DNA from: JAJFTV01 sp964426355
Lineage (GTDB): Bacteria; Chloroflexota; Anaerolineae; Anaerolineales; Anaerolineaceae
DNA: 5,686 bases
Direction of reading: 5' to 3'
Assembly: GCA_964426355.1 (NCBI GenBank)
Contig: CAYRRA010000232.1
Coordinates: forward strand, 1 to 5,686
The position numbers were made by a program, and so were the translations under genes. Below, piece by piece: positions 1 to 5,686 of the stretch. The notes beneath the pieces are model-generated. The model saw nothing but the letters and a program-made list of their open reading frames with translations. It did not search any database and was not told the origin of the DNA. Position 1 is the stretch's first letter. Each line of letters opens with the position of its first letter.

Positions 1-1
1 G

Positions 2-214
2 GTTGAATTGTTTACCAATATTCGTTTTCACCCATTAGGTAGAGGTCCTGTTGATAGACCGCTATGGTCACCGGACGGCAGCCAGATCATGGTAAACAGC
101 ATGCTGGACGACGAGAATTTTCAGGCGATATTGATGGATTTGGAAAAGGGTTTTACGGTGCAAATTGCTGAAAACATGCTACCGATGGGGTGGATGGTGG
201 ATGACACACCATAA
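2..214 (+). CDS. C-terminal fragment of a TolB/PD40-like beta-propeller protein (5' end outside window)
   Basis: The reading frame is open from the left edge and stops at TAA 212-214, leaving about 70 visible residues, so the true start lies upstream. The segment contains RPLWSPDGSQIMV, which fits the PD40 / WD40-like motif (xPxWSPDGxxI) of TolB-type propeller blades. It is followed by a strand-like ILMDLEKG stretch and a final PMGWM, which could close the last blade. Such proteins are usually exported or periplasmic and act in protein-protein contacts or as sensor domains, but the missing N-terminal part would decide the role. The TTG at 8-10 could be misread as a start; the codons before it (GTT GAA) continue the frame, so it is more likely an internal Leu. 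No clear terminator follows the stop. The propeller assignment is fairly safe; the specific function is unknown. Confidence 0.72.
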   Translation, partial: VELFTNIRFHPLGRGPVDRPLWSPDGSQIMVNSMLDDENFQAILMDLEKGFTVQIAENMLPMGWMVDDTP

Positions 215-260
215 GGTAACAGGGTTTCGGGCGTAATTGCGCGGGAACTGTGAGTGAATG

Positions 261-361
261 CTGTCATGCCAGTATACCGTCTTTGTGCGTGCCCGCAGTA
301 AGTCTGCCACGCAGGGGCAACGGTGATCCATCACTGCGTTCGGGACGACAAGCCGGGCGTA
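261..361. repeat. REP-like intergenic repeat, unit 1
   Basis: This unit starts with CTGTCATGCC and ends with GCCGGGCGTA, directly abutting the next unit, which starts with the same CTGTCATGCC. Its 3' part (305-359) matches 418-472 of unit 2 at 52 of 55 positions by eye, without gaps. The middle (271-304) is shorter and more diverged than in unit 2. A short hairpin CTGC-CAC-GCAG lies at 304-314. On the minus strand the conserved core reads CGAACGCAGTGA-GGATCA, the style of short dispersed palindromic repeats common between genes in many bacteria. There is no open reading frame of its own and no transposase nearby. Confidence 0.7.
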
Positions 362-474
362 CTGTCATGCCGAGTGCAACGAGGCATCCACCCGGGCGTA
401 TGCACAGCAGGCTTCCCTGCCATGCAGGAGCAACGGTGATCCCTCACTGCGTTCGGGACGACAAGCCGGGCGCA
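362..474. repeat. REP-like intergenic repeat, unit 2
   Basis: This is the second tandem copy, about 12 bp longer than unit 1 in its variable middle. It begins CTGTCATGCCGAG and contains a 5-bp inverted pair ATGCC (367-371) / GGCAT (383-387). It also has a small hairpin CCTGC-CAT-GCAGG (416-428) at the place where unit 1 has a weaker version. Bases 418-472 are the conserved core (differences from unit 1 at 423, 429 and 443). The unit ends GCCGGGCGCA. The partial motif CCCGGGCGTA at 391-400 inside the unit suggests it may itself be built of smaller, rearranged parts. Whether the family is dispersed elsewhere in the genome cannot be seen here. Confidence 0.7.
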
Positions 475-556
475 CATTGTCCTTCCGGCGTGGAGCAACG
501 CACCGTCGAAAAGGTCGTGCCCGAAACCGGACTTCTGCCATCAGGAACACAAAGTT

Positions 557-596
557 CACGAAGGGAAAAAAAGAAAATTCTTCGTTTCCCTTCGTG
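557..596. repeat. Large perfect-armed inverted repeat (hairpin), possible terminator or dispersed palindrome
   Basis: CACGAAGGGAAA (557-568) is the exact reverse complement of TTTCCCTTCGTG (585-596). Inside, AAGAA (571-575) pairs with TTCTT (578-582), separated from the outer arms by a 2x2 mismatch (569-570 against 583-584). The result is a near-continuous stem of 12 + 5 bp. No T-run follows on the + strand, so it is not a textbook intrinsic terminator. Its composition (CGAAGG-type arms) also resembles dispersed palindromic elements. It lies 343 bp after the propeller gene stop and 63 bp before the -10 box, so it could insulate the two genes. Confidence 0.6.
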
Positions 597-658
597 GCAT
601 CTCTTCGCAGCGAGATACCACACGCATAAAAAACCTCACCTTTTCATGCTCTATGGCA

Positions 659-664
659 TATAAT
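659..664 (+). promoter_or_regulatory. Candidate -10 box (TATAAT) for the membrane protein gene
   Basis: The perfect consensus hexamer TATAAT lies 52 bp before the ATG at 717. A good TTGACA-like -35 box is not visible: at 17-bp spacing the hexamer is TCACCT (636-641), a poor match. Transcription from this box would begin near 671, downstream of the ATG at 663 and upstream of 717, which favours 717 as the translation start. A chance match in an AT-rich stretch is possible. Confidence 0.4.
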
Positions 665-701
665 GTATGTCTTGATGCCCGGCTTCAAAAATCGATGTGT
701 C

Positions 702-706
702 AGGAA
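702..706 (+). promoter_or_regulatory. Weak ribosome binding site supporting the ATG at 717
   Basis: AGGAA stands 10 bases before ATG 717. The competing ATG at 663 is preceded by CTATGGCATATA, which has no purine-rich Shine-Dalgarno match, and the ATG at 675 has none either. The site is weak but is the only one near the three candidate starts. Confidence 0.4.
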
Positions 707-716
707 CACCACTCAG

Positions 717-2783
717 ATGAAAAACGCGCTGCAACTCAATCATAACATCGACAAATACTTCCCTCCTTTTCTGTTTTTGCTCGCCATTATTCTACACGCA
801 TTCCTCCTCTTCCTGCCGGATACCACCTTCATGAACTGGTATTTTACGGATGACGCTTTTTATTATTTCCAGGTCGCCCGCAATATCACATCCGGGAATG
901 GCATTTCATTCGATGGAATCTCGCTCGCCAGCGGTTTTCACCCCTTGTGGATGCTGGTGTGCATACCCATCTTTACGCTGGCTCAAGTCAATCCATTTCT
1001 TCCGCTGAAAATTCTGCTGATGGTCTCTGTATTGCTGACCTGTTTTGGCTCGCTGCTGTTATTCAAAATGATTCGAGCAGTGCTTGCAGCGCCGTTCGCC
1101 ATTTTGGGATCGGTCGTATGGGTTTTCTATTGGACAGTCCATCAAACCGTGACGCAATCCGGCATGGAAGCCGGGCTGAATGGTTTTTTGATGATCGCAC
1201 TCCTCTTTGCGTATTCAAAATCTCATCACCAGCCTGTAACCATGCGAAATCTTCTCACCCTGGGCTTGCTGGCTGGTTTGGTCTTGTTGAGCCGGTTGGA
1301 TAATATCTTTTTGGTTTTCTTCTTTGGTCTTTGGGTCATATTCCGGAATACACGGATGCGTTTCCTGGTATTTGCCGATGTGCTGAGCATTTTTTTCTCC
1401 GTATTTGCCAGTATCATCCTGCGCGTGGGGGTGACCCAGTCATTGACATTCATCCACAGCACTTATTTCGTTATTGCCCTCAGCATCATCCTTCGGATGC
1501 TCATTAATTTACTGTTCGGTTTATATGACCCCCCCGGCACACACACCCGCGCTGCAACTGTACTGCGCTGCTTTGCAGGTGCGGGAACTGCCAGTGCATT
1601 GATTTATGCACTGGTCACATTATTTCTCCGCATAGGCTGGCTGGATGGTTTCCCACGCTCCGTTTTTGTTTATGATATTGCCTTCATGCTGCTTTCCATC
1701 CTTCTTACCCGCTGCATCCTCATGCCTCGCAAAATGGAAACGCCCAACCCGGAGTGCATGCCTCGCAATCTCTGGAAACAATGGCTTCTGCGTGGCATCC
1801 TCTTTTTCACACCCGTTCTAATCTTGTTCTCCATTTACATCACATGGCACTGGCTGACCTTTGACACCGCCATGCCCGTCAGCGGTCAAATCAAGCAGTG
1901 GTGGGGAACCCTGCCCAATACCATTTATGGTCATCCGCATCAAACGTTGAAGGATGTTTTGGGGCTGCAATCGACCTTCTGCGCCAGTCAATCGAGCGGT
2001 GGCGCATGGGCGCTGGCTTTTTCAACGATCCTCGCTCCATTCCACCTGGTCAACCGTGTGCTTCCCCCTCCTGTCGGCTTGGGATGCAGTTATCTAACCA
2101 TCCCGCTTTTGTTGCTGTATATCGGCTCCCTAGCCTGGTTGATCCGAAGAAACCTCAAGCTCTTTGGAAAATCGGTTGAACATTTTTCTCTCCCTGTCTT
2201 ATTGGCGGTCGGCATCCTTCAACCTTTTTACTATCATGCCAGCGGGTATCTGCACACGCGCGAATGGTATTGGCTCGTCCAAATCCTGGCAACCATCCTC
2301 TGTACCGTCATCCTGCTTGCCAGCTTGAGAGAATTATTGATACGTAGGGACACGATGCGGAAAATTTTCACGGGTGTGATTTATTTCAGCAGCGTGCTGG
2401 TGCTGGCTTCTTTCGCCTGGAATTTGCTTAAGGTCTTTCCGCCCGCACAGACCAGCAGCAATGTGATTGACCCGTCCGTGCCTTTCCTGGAGGAAAACAC
2501 CGAACCCGGGGCGAAGATTGGCATCACCGGAGGGGGTGTAACCGCATATTTCATCACCGACCGCACAATTGTCAACCTGGATGGGTTGATGAACAGCACA
2601 GAGTACTTCGAGAGCATGCAAACCGGTAATACAGCTCGGTTTTTTGACAAAATTGGCTTAAATTACGTCTTCGGAAATGAAATGGTACTCCTCGACAGCG
2701 ACCCATACCGCTGGTTCTTCACCGGGCGATTAAACCCATTGCAAACCATCGACCAAGAAACCCTGTATGAATATTTACCTTGA
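717..2783 (+). CDS. Polytopic membrane protein, GT-C (ArnT/PMT-like) glycosyltransferase candidate
   Basis: This 688-residue protein has roughly 13-14 hydrophobic segments and a soluble C-terminal part (about residues 590-688). After TM1 (about 17-34) comes the loop motif FTDDAFYYFQVARNI with Asp45-Asp46. This is where GT-C enzymes such as ArnT and PMT carry their catalytic acidic residue, in the first outer loop. Other motifs that look conserved are SGFHPLW (72-78), SRLDN (192-196), PVSGQIK (387-393), REWYW (515-519) and VNLDGLMNS (619-627). The layout suggests a polyprenyl-phosphate-sugar dependent transferase acting on the outer face of the membrane; donor and acceptor are unknown. The start at 717 was chosen over the in-frame ATGs at 663 and 675 because of the AGGAA upstream, the -10 box at 659-664 and the better placement of TM1; the longest form would be 706 residues. 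The gene stands alone on the + strand, so context gives no substrate. Membrane topology is clear; the enzyme class is inferred from motif position. Confidence 0.75.
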   Translation: MKNALQLNHNIDKYFPPFLFLLAIILHAFLLFLPDTTFMNWYFTDDAFYYFQVARNITSGNGISFDGISLASGFHPLWMLVCIPIFTLAQVNPFLPLKILLMVSVLLTCFGSLLLFKMIRAVLAAPFAILGSVVWVFYWTVHQTVTQSGMEAGLNGFLMIALLFAYSKSHHQPVTMRNLLTLGLLAGLVLLSRLDNIFLVFFFGLWVIFRNTRMRFLVFADVLSIFFSVFASIILRVGVTQSLTFIHSTYFVIALSIILRMLINLLFGLYDPPGTHTRAATVLRCFAGAGTASALIYALVTLFLRIGWLDGFPRSVFVYDIAFMLLSILLTRCILMPRKMETPNPECMPRNLWKQWLLRGILFFTPVLILFSIYITWHWLTFDTAMPVSGQIKQWWGTLPNTIYGHPHQTLKDVLGLQSTFCASQSSGGAWALAFSTILAPFHLVNRVLPPPVGLGCSYLTIPLLLLYIGSLAWLIRRNLKLFGKSVEHFSLPVLLAVGILQPFYYHASGYLHTREWYWLVQILATILCTVILLASLRELLIRRDTMRKIFTGVIYFSSVLVLASFAWNLLKVFPPAQTSSNVIDPSVPFLEENTEPGAKIGITGGGVTAYFITDRTIVNLDGLMNSTEYFESMQTGNTARFFDKIGLNYVFGNEMVLLDSDPYRWFFTGRLNPLQTIDQETLYEYLP

Positions 2784-2808
2784 AAAAAATCAGGTGCAGT
2801 ATGCTGGA

Positions 2809-3726
2809 TCACTCCCCATCCAACTTGTGTTGACTAAAAAACTCCCACATAAGCCGGGTGGCGTCAATTTCTGCACTGGTATAGCCAATGATCCACTCTG
2901 GCAGCGCTTTACCGCCCACCCAGGCATGCCCACCACCCTGAACCGTGTAAAAAACCACATCCGCAGCACAACCAGAATATTGAATCCCACTCACATTTTC
3001 TGTCATCTCTAAAGACGTGAATGTCTGGGTGCATCCATTTCGTTCAGCCAGTATGTCAACCCACCGGGGAACTTCAGGGAAGGGCAAATCGAAGGAGCGT
3101 GATGGACCGCCATGATAGGGCACAACTGGGTCTTCCGTTCCATGAAAGAGGATAGCAGGGACAGCACGTTCTGGAGTACACACGTCCCAATCAGTCATAT
3201 AGGCTCCGGCAACAGAGCCAATTGCAGCAATTTTGCTGGAAAGATGACAGGATGCCAGAAAACTCATTCCCCCACCGTTTGAAAATCCGTTGACATAGAC
3301 GCGCTCAGGATCAATTTTATACTCTGCCAGCAATGTATCGACTAAATCGGAAATAAACATCACATCGCGCAGAGGGTCTTCATTTTCTTTCGCGAAACCA
3401 CTCGTTGCCCAATGCAATGGAATCCCTGAACCGGAAGGATAAACCACGATAAATCCATTTTCATCCGCCAGGCTGTTCCAATGGCTGACCTCTTCCATAT
3501 GCTTTGCCCATTCAGAATATCCATGAATGGCAACCACAAGGGGAACAGGAGTCTCTGTTTCATGGTATGAATCCGGCACAAAGAGTAAATATCTGCGTTG
3601 GTCACCAGATGAGATCATTACCCCGTTGGTTTGATTGACCAGTTTGAACACTAAAAAGAATAAAACGACAGAAGCACAAAGAATAGCAAGAACAATCAGA
3701 GTAATATTGATAATTTTGCGTATCAT
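2809..3726 (-). CDS. Membrane-anchored alpha/beta-hydrolase, PHB-depolymerase/CE1-like esterase (LpqC type)
   Basis: This 305-residue protein has one N-terminal hydrophobic segment (about 7-30) after a short basic start (MIRK), which looks like an uncleaved signal anchor placing the enzyme outside the membrane. The hydrolase domain shows the oxyanion-hole motif AIHGYS (66-71), the nucleophile motif GFSNGG with Ser149, FHGTEDPVVPYHGG with Asp199, and GGGHAWVGG with His267, so the triad is complete. Cysteines at 160, 183, 232 and 253 suit disulfides in an exported protein. The family includes poly(3-hydroxybutyrate) depolymerases, feruloyl esterases and acetylxylan esterases; the sequence alone does not choose among them. 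The location next to a sugar ABC permease and a sugar-phosphate SIS enzyme favours a carbohydrate ester. A GAGGA purine stretch lies only 2-3 bases before the ATG, so initiation may be inefficient. The gene ends 25 bp from the oppositely directed membrane protein gene. Family call strong, substrate unknown. Confidence 0.88.
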   Translation of the reverse strand: MIRKIINITLIVLAILCASVVLFFLVFKLVNQTNGVMISSGDQRRYLLFVPDSYHETETPVPLVVAIHGYSEWAKHMEEVSHWNSLADENGFIVVYPSGSGIPLHWATSGFAKENEDPLRDVMFISDLVDTLLAEYKIDPERVYVNGFSNGGGMSFLASCHLSSKIAAIGSVAGAYMTDWDVCTPERAVPAILFHGTEDPVVPYHGGPSRSFDLPFPEVPRWVDILAERNGCTQTFTSLEMTENVSGIQYSGCAADVVFYTVQGGGHAWVGGKALPEWIIGYTSAEIDATRLMWEFFSQHKLDGE

Positions 3727-3740
3727 AATCCTCGATGATA
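3721..3740 (-). promoter_or_regulatory. Small inverted repeat over the esterase start codon and SD
   Basis: TATCAT (3721-3726) and ATGATA (3735-3740) are exact reverse complements, 8 bases apart. In the minus-strand mRNA the start codon AUG (3726-3724) sits in the 3' arm and the GAGGA purine stretch in the loop. The stem is only 6 bp and AT-rich, so it is weak. It could be a modest translation control, a small operator, or chance. Confidence 0.2.
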
Positions 3741-3862
3741 ACAGGTTTTATTCATGTGAGGCAGGCAACATGATATAAACGGATGGTAGACCACTTTTAC
3801 CCGCAATGCAGTCGGCTGCTCCAAAACGCGATTTCTCTACCCAAGCTTGGATGAGTCCAACC
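3727..3862. other. Gap between SIS gene and esterase gene, no clear promoter
   Basis: These 136 bases contain a small hairpin just after the SIS stop (TTGGA-TGAG-TCCAA, 3847-3860) and a 10-bp palindrome CCAAGCTTGG (3841-3850) that overlaps it. No T-run follows in the minus direction, so a terminator is not supported. No convincing -35/-10 pair was found before the esterase. Read-through from the SIS gene is therefore plausible but not shown. Confidence 0.35.
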
Positions 3863-4900
3863 TCACTCTGTTTCAGTCACCTTGCGAATGGTGCGCGGTT
3901 TTTCGGCGTCATACCCCTTAATGCAGGTCAGGTGATATGCAAAGAGCTGACCCAACACAATCGCCGGTAATGGGCTTAACCATTCCGGCACATCCGCAGC
4001 CAGCGGCAAAGGTACTTGCGCCAATGATAGTGCATCTTGCGCGTTGGAAATCACCACCAGTTCAGCATCCAGTTCATTCTTCAATTGCTTCAACGCATCC
4101 AGCATGGACGGAAAGACCTTACCCTGCGGAGCAACCGCCAGTATCGGGAACCCTCCATTCACTATCGCAATCGGTCCGTGCATAAAATCTGCTGAGGAAT
4201 AAGGTTCAGCGCCAATATAGGTCAGCTCTTTGAGTTTGAGAGCCCATTCAAATGCAGTTGCGTAGTTATAACCCCTCCCCAACACAACGCACTGCTGCAT
4301 ATAGCGGTATCGTTGTGCAGCACCTGCGATGAACCCGTCCTGCTTAAGCGCTTCCTCCACCCAACCCGGTACTCGTGAAAGCTCATCCCAAGATTTTTCG
4401 TCTCCTTTTAAAGCAGCAGAAAGCATGGCTAACAGCATTAATTCAGTGGTATAGGTTTTCGTAGCCGCAACCGCTCTCTCAACGCCTGCCTGTAGATGCA
4501 GTACAAAATCAGCAGCCTCAGCCAGCGGAGACTGGGGATCATTGGTTAATGCCAACGTTAAACAGTTCTGCTTTTTTCCCTCTTTCAAGACGCTAACGAT
4601 ATCTGGTGAGCGCCCAGATTGGGAAATCCCCACAACAAGGGCACCCTCCAGGCGAGGAGGCAATTGGTAGTAGGTAAAAAGTGAGGGAGTCGCCAGGGCA
4701 AGCGCCAGTTGGTTCACACTGCCGAGGAGGTAGTTGGCATAACGTCCTGCATTATCCGAGGTTCCCCGTGCAGCAAGAAAAACATAGCGGATATCGCGCT
4801 GGCGTATCTCACCAGCAACCTCTTCGACCGCTTTGCGCTGGTTCACAAGCAAATCCTTGAGACGAAGCGGTTGCTCCATGATTTCAGAATGTAAACTCAT
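3863..4900 (-). CDS. Double-SIS sugar-phosphate deaminase/isomerase (GlmS isomerase-like; NagB-II/AgaS/GlmD type)
   Basis: This 345-residue cytosolic protein consists of two SIS domains (about 36-165 and 200-335). It has no N-terminal glutamine amidotransferase domain, so it is not a complete GlmS. Sugar-phosphate site motifs are AARGTSDN (43-50), GISQSGRSPD (91-100) and AVAATKTYTTEL (143-154). In the second half, ALKLKELTY with Glu225 and FMHGP with His241 match the positions of the GlmS catalytic Glu and His. The C-terminal tail KPRTIRKVTETE has Lys340 where GlmS has its Schiff-base lysine. Stand-alone proteins of this build include glucosamine-6-phosphate deaminases (NagB-II, archaeal GlmD), AgaS and fructoselysine-phosphate deglycases. 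With the sugar permease gene 10 bp upstream, a catabolic role releasing ammonia from an imported amino sugar is the best guess. The ATG at 4900 is chosen because AAAGGA (4919-4914) precedes it; an in-frame ATG at 4879 has no ribosome binding site. Family call is strong, exact substrate uncertain. Confidence 0.88.
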   Translation of the reverse strand: MSLHSEIMEQPLRLKDLLVNQRKAVEEVAGEIRQRDIRYVFLAARGTSDNAGRYANYLLGSVNQLALALATPSLFTYYQLPPRLEGALVVGISQSGRSPDIVSVLKEGKKQNCLTLALTNDPQSPLAEAADFVLHLQAGVERAVAATKTYTTELMLLAMLSAALKGDEKSWDELSRVPGWVEEALKQDGFIAGAAQRYRYMQQCVVLGRGYNYATAFEWALKLKELTYIGAEPYSSADFMHGPIAIVNGGFPILAVAPQGKVFPSMLDALKQLKNELDAELVVISNAQDALSLAQVPLPLAADVPEWLSPLPAIVLGQLFAYHLTCIKGYDAEKPRTIRKVTETE

Positions 4901-4910
4901 AGAATAGATT

Positions 4911-5686
4911 TTATCCTTTCACCGAGCCAGCCGTAAGACCAGCCACAATGTATTTTTGCAGCAAGAATGCCAAAATCAAAGGAGGTATAGAACCAATGAC
5001 ACCACCAGTCGCCATCAGACCAAAATCAACGCCAAATTGCGAGCTGAATTCTGTCACCGTAACCGTGATGGTCTTGGTATTGGCTCCTGTAAAAATCAAC
5101 GCCATAAAAAACTCATTCCACGCAGAAAGGAACGTAAATGCCGAAACAGCGACCAAACCCGGACCCGATAAGGGGATAATCACCTTCCACAGCGCATGAA
5201 AACGGTTGCATCCGTCTATCATAGCAGCTTCTTCTAATTCGTGGGGAAGTGTGAGAAAATAGCTATGCATGATCCAAATCACTGTCGGTAGCATGAACCC
5301 GGTATAAAACAACACCAACCCACGAAGGCTGTCTGTTAGATTCATGCTTTTCAAAAGCAAATATAACGGGATAATGATGACAATGACCGGCAGCATTTGC
5401 GAGCTGAGAATTGCCATCATGAACTTGTTTTTGCCGGGAATGTGCATCCTTGCAAGCGCGTATGCTGCCAACGTACCGGCAGAAACACAGACAAGCGTGG
5501 TCATCACGCTGACCACCATTGAATTGGTCAGCCCACGAATGAATTTTCCTACCCCGGCAGGTAACCCGGCTGCACCTCCTGCTCCAGCAAATAACGCCTC
5601 ATAGCGGAACAAGGTGGGGTTCTCTGGGAACCAATGCGGAGGGGTAGCAGTGAGCTCCACCTGAGGCGAAATGCTCGAGATCAACA
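4911..5686 (-). CDS. Carbohydrate ABC transporter permease, MalG/CUT1 family (N-terminus outside window)
   Basis: About 258 residues are visible; the frame runs through the right edge, so roughly the first 25-35 residues, including TM1, are missing. TTG at 5684-5682 is most likely an internal Leu, because the following SPQVELTATPPHWFPENPTLFRYEALF is the usual stretch after TM1 in this family. Five membrane segments are visible (about 54-77, 88-111, 121-143, 174-199, 225-247, numbered from that codon). The EAA loop ELEEAAMIDGCNRF (149-162), followed by IIPLSGPG, is the docking site for the ATPase. The end GLTAGSVKG is typical of MalG-type subunits. It would form the channel with a MalF-type partner, a binding protein and an ATPase, presumably encoded beyond the right edge. 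A Gly/Ala-rich run AGAGGAAGLPAG (33-44) sits before TM2 and is unusual. The SIS gene follows directly, pointing to sugar or amino-sugar uptake. Confidence 0.93.
   Translation of the reverse strand, partial: LISSISPQVELTATPPHWFPENPTLFRYEALFAGAGGAAGLPAGVGKFIRGLTNSMVVSVMTTLVCVSAGTLAAYALARMHIPGKNKFMMAILSSQMLPVIVIIIPLYLLLKSMNLTDSLRGLVLFYTGFMLPTVIWIMHSYFLTLPHELEEAAMIDGCNRFHALWKVIIPLSGPGLVAVSAFTFLSAWNEFFMALIFTGANTKTITVTVTEFSSQFGVDFGLMATGGVIGSIPPLILAFLLQKYIVAGLTAGSVKG
4914..4919 (-). promoter_or_regulatory. Shine-Dalgarno site of the SIS gene inside the permease 3' end
   Basis: On the minus strand AAAGGA overlaps the last codons of the permease, 13 bases before the ATG at 4900. The spacing is somewhat long. 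Its position within the upstream gene, with only 10 bp between stop and start, supports a shared transcript and possibly coupled translation. Confidence 0.5.

Larger units (their letters stand above)
215..716. other. Non-coding, repeat-rich intergenic region
   Basis: About 500 bases lie between the propeller gene and the membrane protein gene without a credible coding region. Open frames exist on both strands (for example 250-663 on + and 365-559 on -), but their translations follow the repeats. The minus-strand one reads CRPERSEGSP, a peptide often produced by false translation of REP-like intergenic repeats. The region holds four copies of the octamer-like motif CGGGCGTA/CGGGCGCA (228-235, 354-361, 393-400, 467-474), two tandem repeat units, a large hairpin at 557-596 and a promoter-like -10 box at 659-664. 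No tRNA cloverleaf was recognised. Confidence 0.75.

Noticed and set aside
305..472. Two 55-bp repeat cores as a possible CRISPR array
   Set aside because: There are only two copies, the repeat is too long, it sits within a larger tandem unit, and no cas genes are visible.
250..663. A 137-residue open frame on + and a 64-residue frame on - (365-559)
   Set aside because: Both follow the repeat units; they contain repeat-derived peptides (SLRSGRQAG and CRPERSEGSP), have no ribosome binding site and resemble no protein family.
541..709. Ten-base direct repeat TCAGGAACAC at 541-550 and 700-709 as target duplications of an inserted element
   Set aside because: No terminal inverted repeats or transposase lie between them, and the second copy is part of the likely ribosome binding region; probably chance.
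2767..3012. Open frame on + opposite the end of the esterase gene
   Set aside because: It is antisense to a well-supported alpha/beta-hydrolase, begins inside the membrane protein gene and has no recognisable protein features.
3841..3860. Palindrome and small hairpin after the SIS gene as an intrinsic terminator
   Set aside because: The stem is only 5 bp and no T-run follows in the direction of transcription.
4911..5684. TTG at 5684 as the real start of the permease
   Set aside because: The visible N-terminus lacks TM1, which the family needs, and matches the segment that normally follows TM1; the gene is cut by the window edge.

Overview
The window carries four recognisable protein genes, a fifth cut off by the left edge, and one repeat-rich intergenic region. 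No tRNA, rRNA, CRISPR array or transposase was seen. The gene types, about 50% GC, the intergenic repeat style and the polytopic GT-C-like protein suggest a free-living bacterium, possibly of the Chloroflexota (Anaerolineae type). This placement is inference and no marker gene proves it.

Layout, left to right. Bases 2-214 (+) are the C-terminal tail of a TolB/PD40-type beta-propeller protein. Bases 215-716 hold no credible gene. They contain two imperfect tandem copies of a REP-like intergenic repeat (261-474), a strong 40-bp hairpin (557-596) and a consensus -10 box (659-664). Bases 717-2783 (+) encode a 688-residue membrane protein resembling GT-C glycosyltransferases of the ArnT/PMT type. 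It meets the next gene tail to tail, with a 25-bp gap.

The right half is on the minus strand. Read in the direction of transcription it is a sugar-uptake permease of the MalG type (4911-5686, N-terminus outside the window), then a double-SIS sugar-phosphate enzyme related to the isomerase half of GlmS (3863-4900), then a membrane-anchored alpha/beta-hydrolase of the PHB-depolymerase/CE1-like esterase family (2809-3726). Permease and SIS gene are 10 bp apart and almost certainly co-transcribed. The esterase follows after 136 bp and may belong to the same unit.

A working model for the right half: an ABC importer brings in an amino sugar or its oligomer, the SIS enzyme deaminates or isomerises the phosphorylated sugar inside the cell, and the surface-tethered esterase removes ester groups from the substrate outside. 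The left half looks unrelated (surface glycosylation and a propeller protein). I found no clear new defence or mobile system. The points most worth checking are the GT-C-like family, the esterase/SIS/ABC linkage and the repeat cluster.
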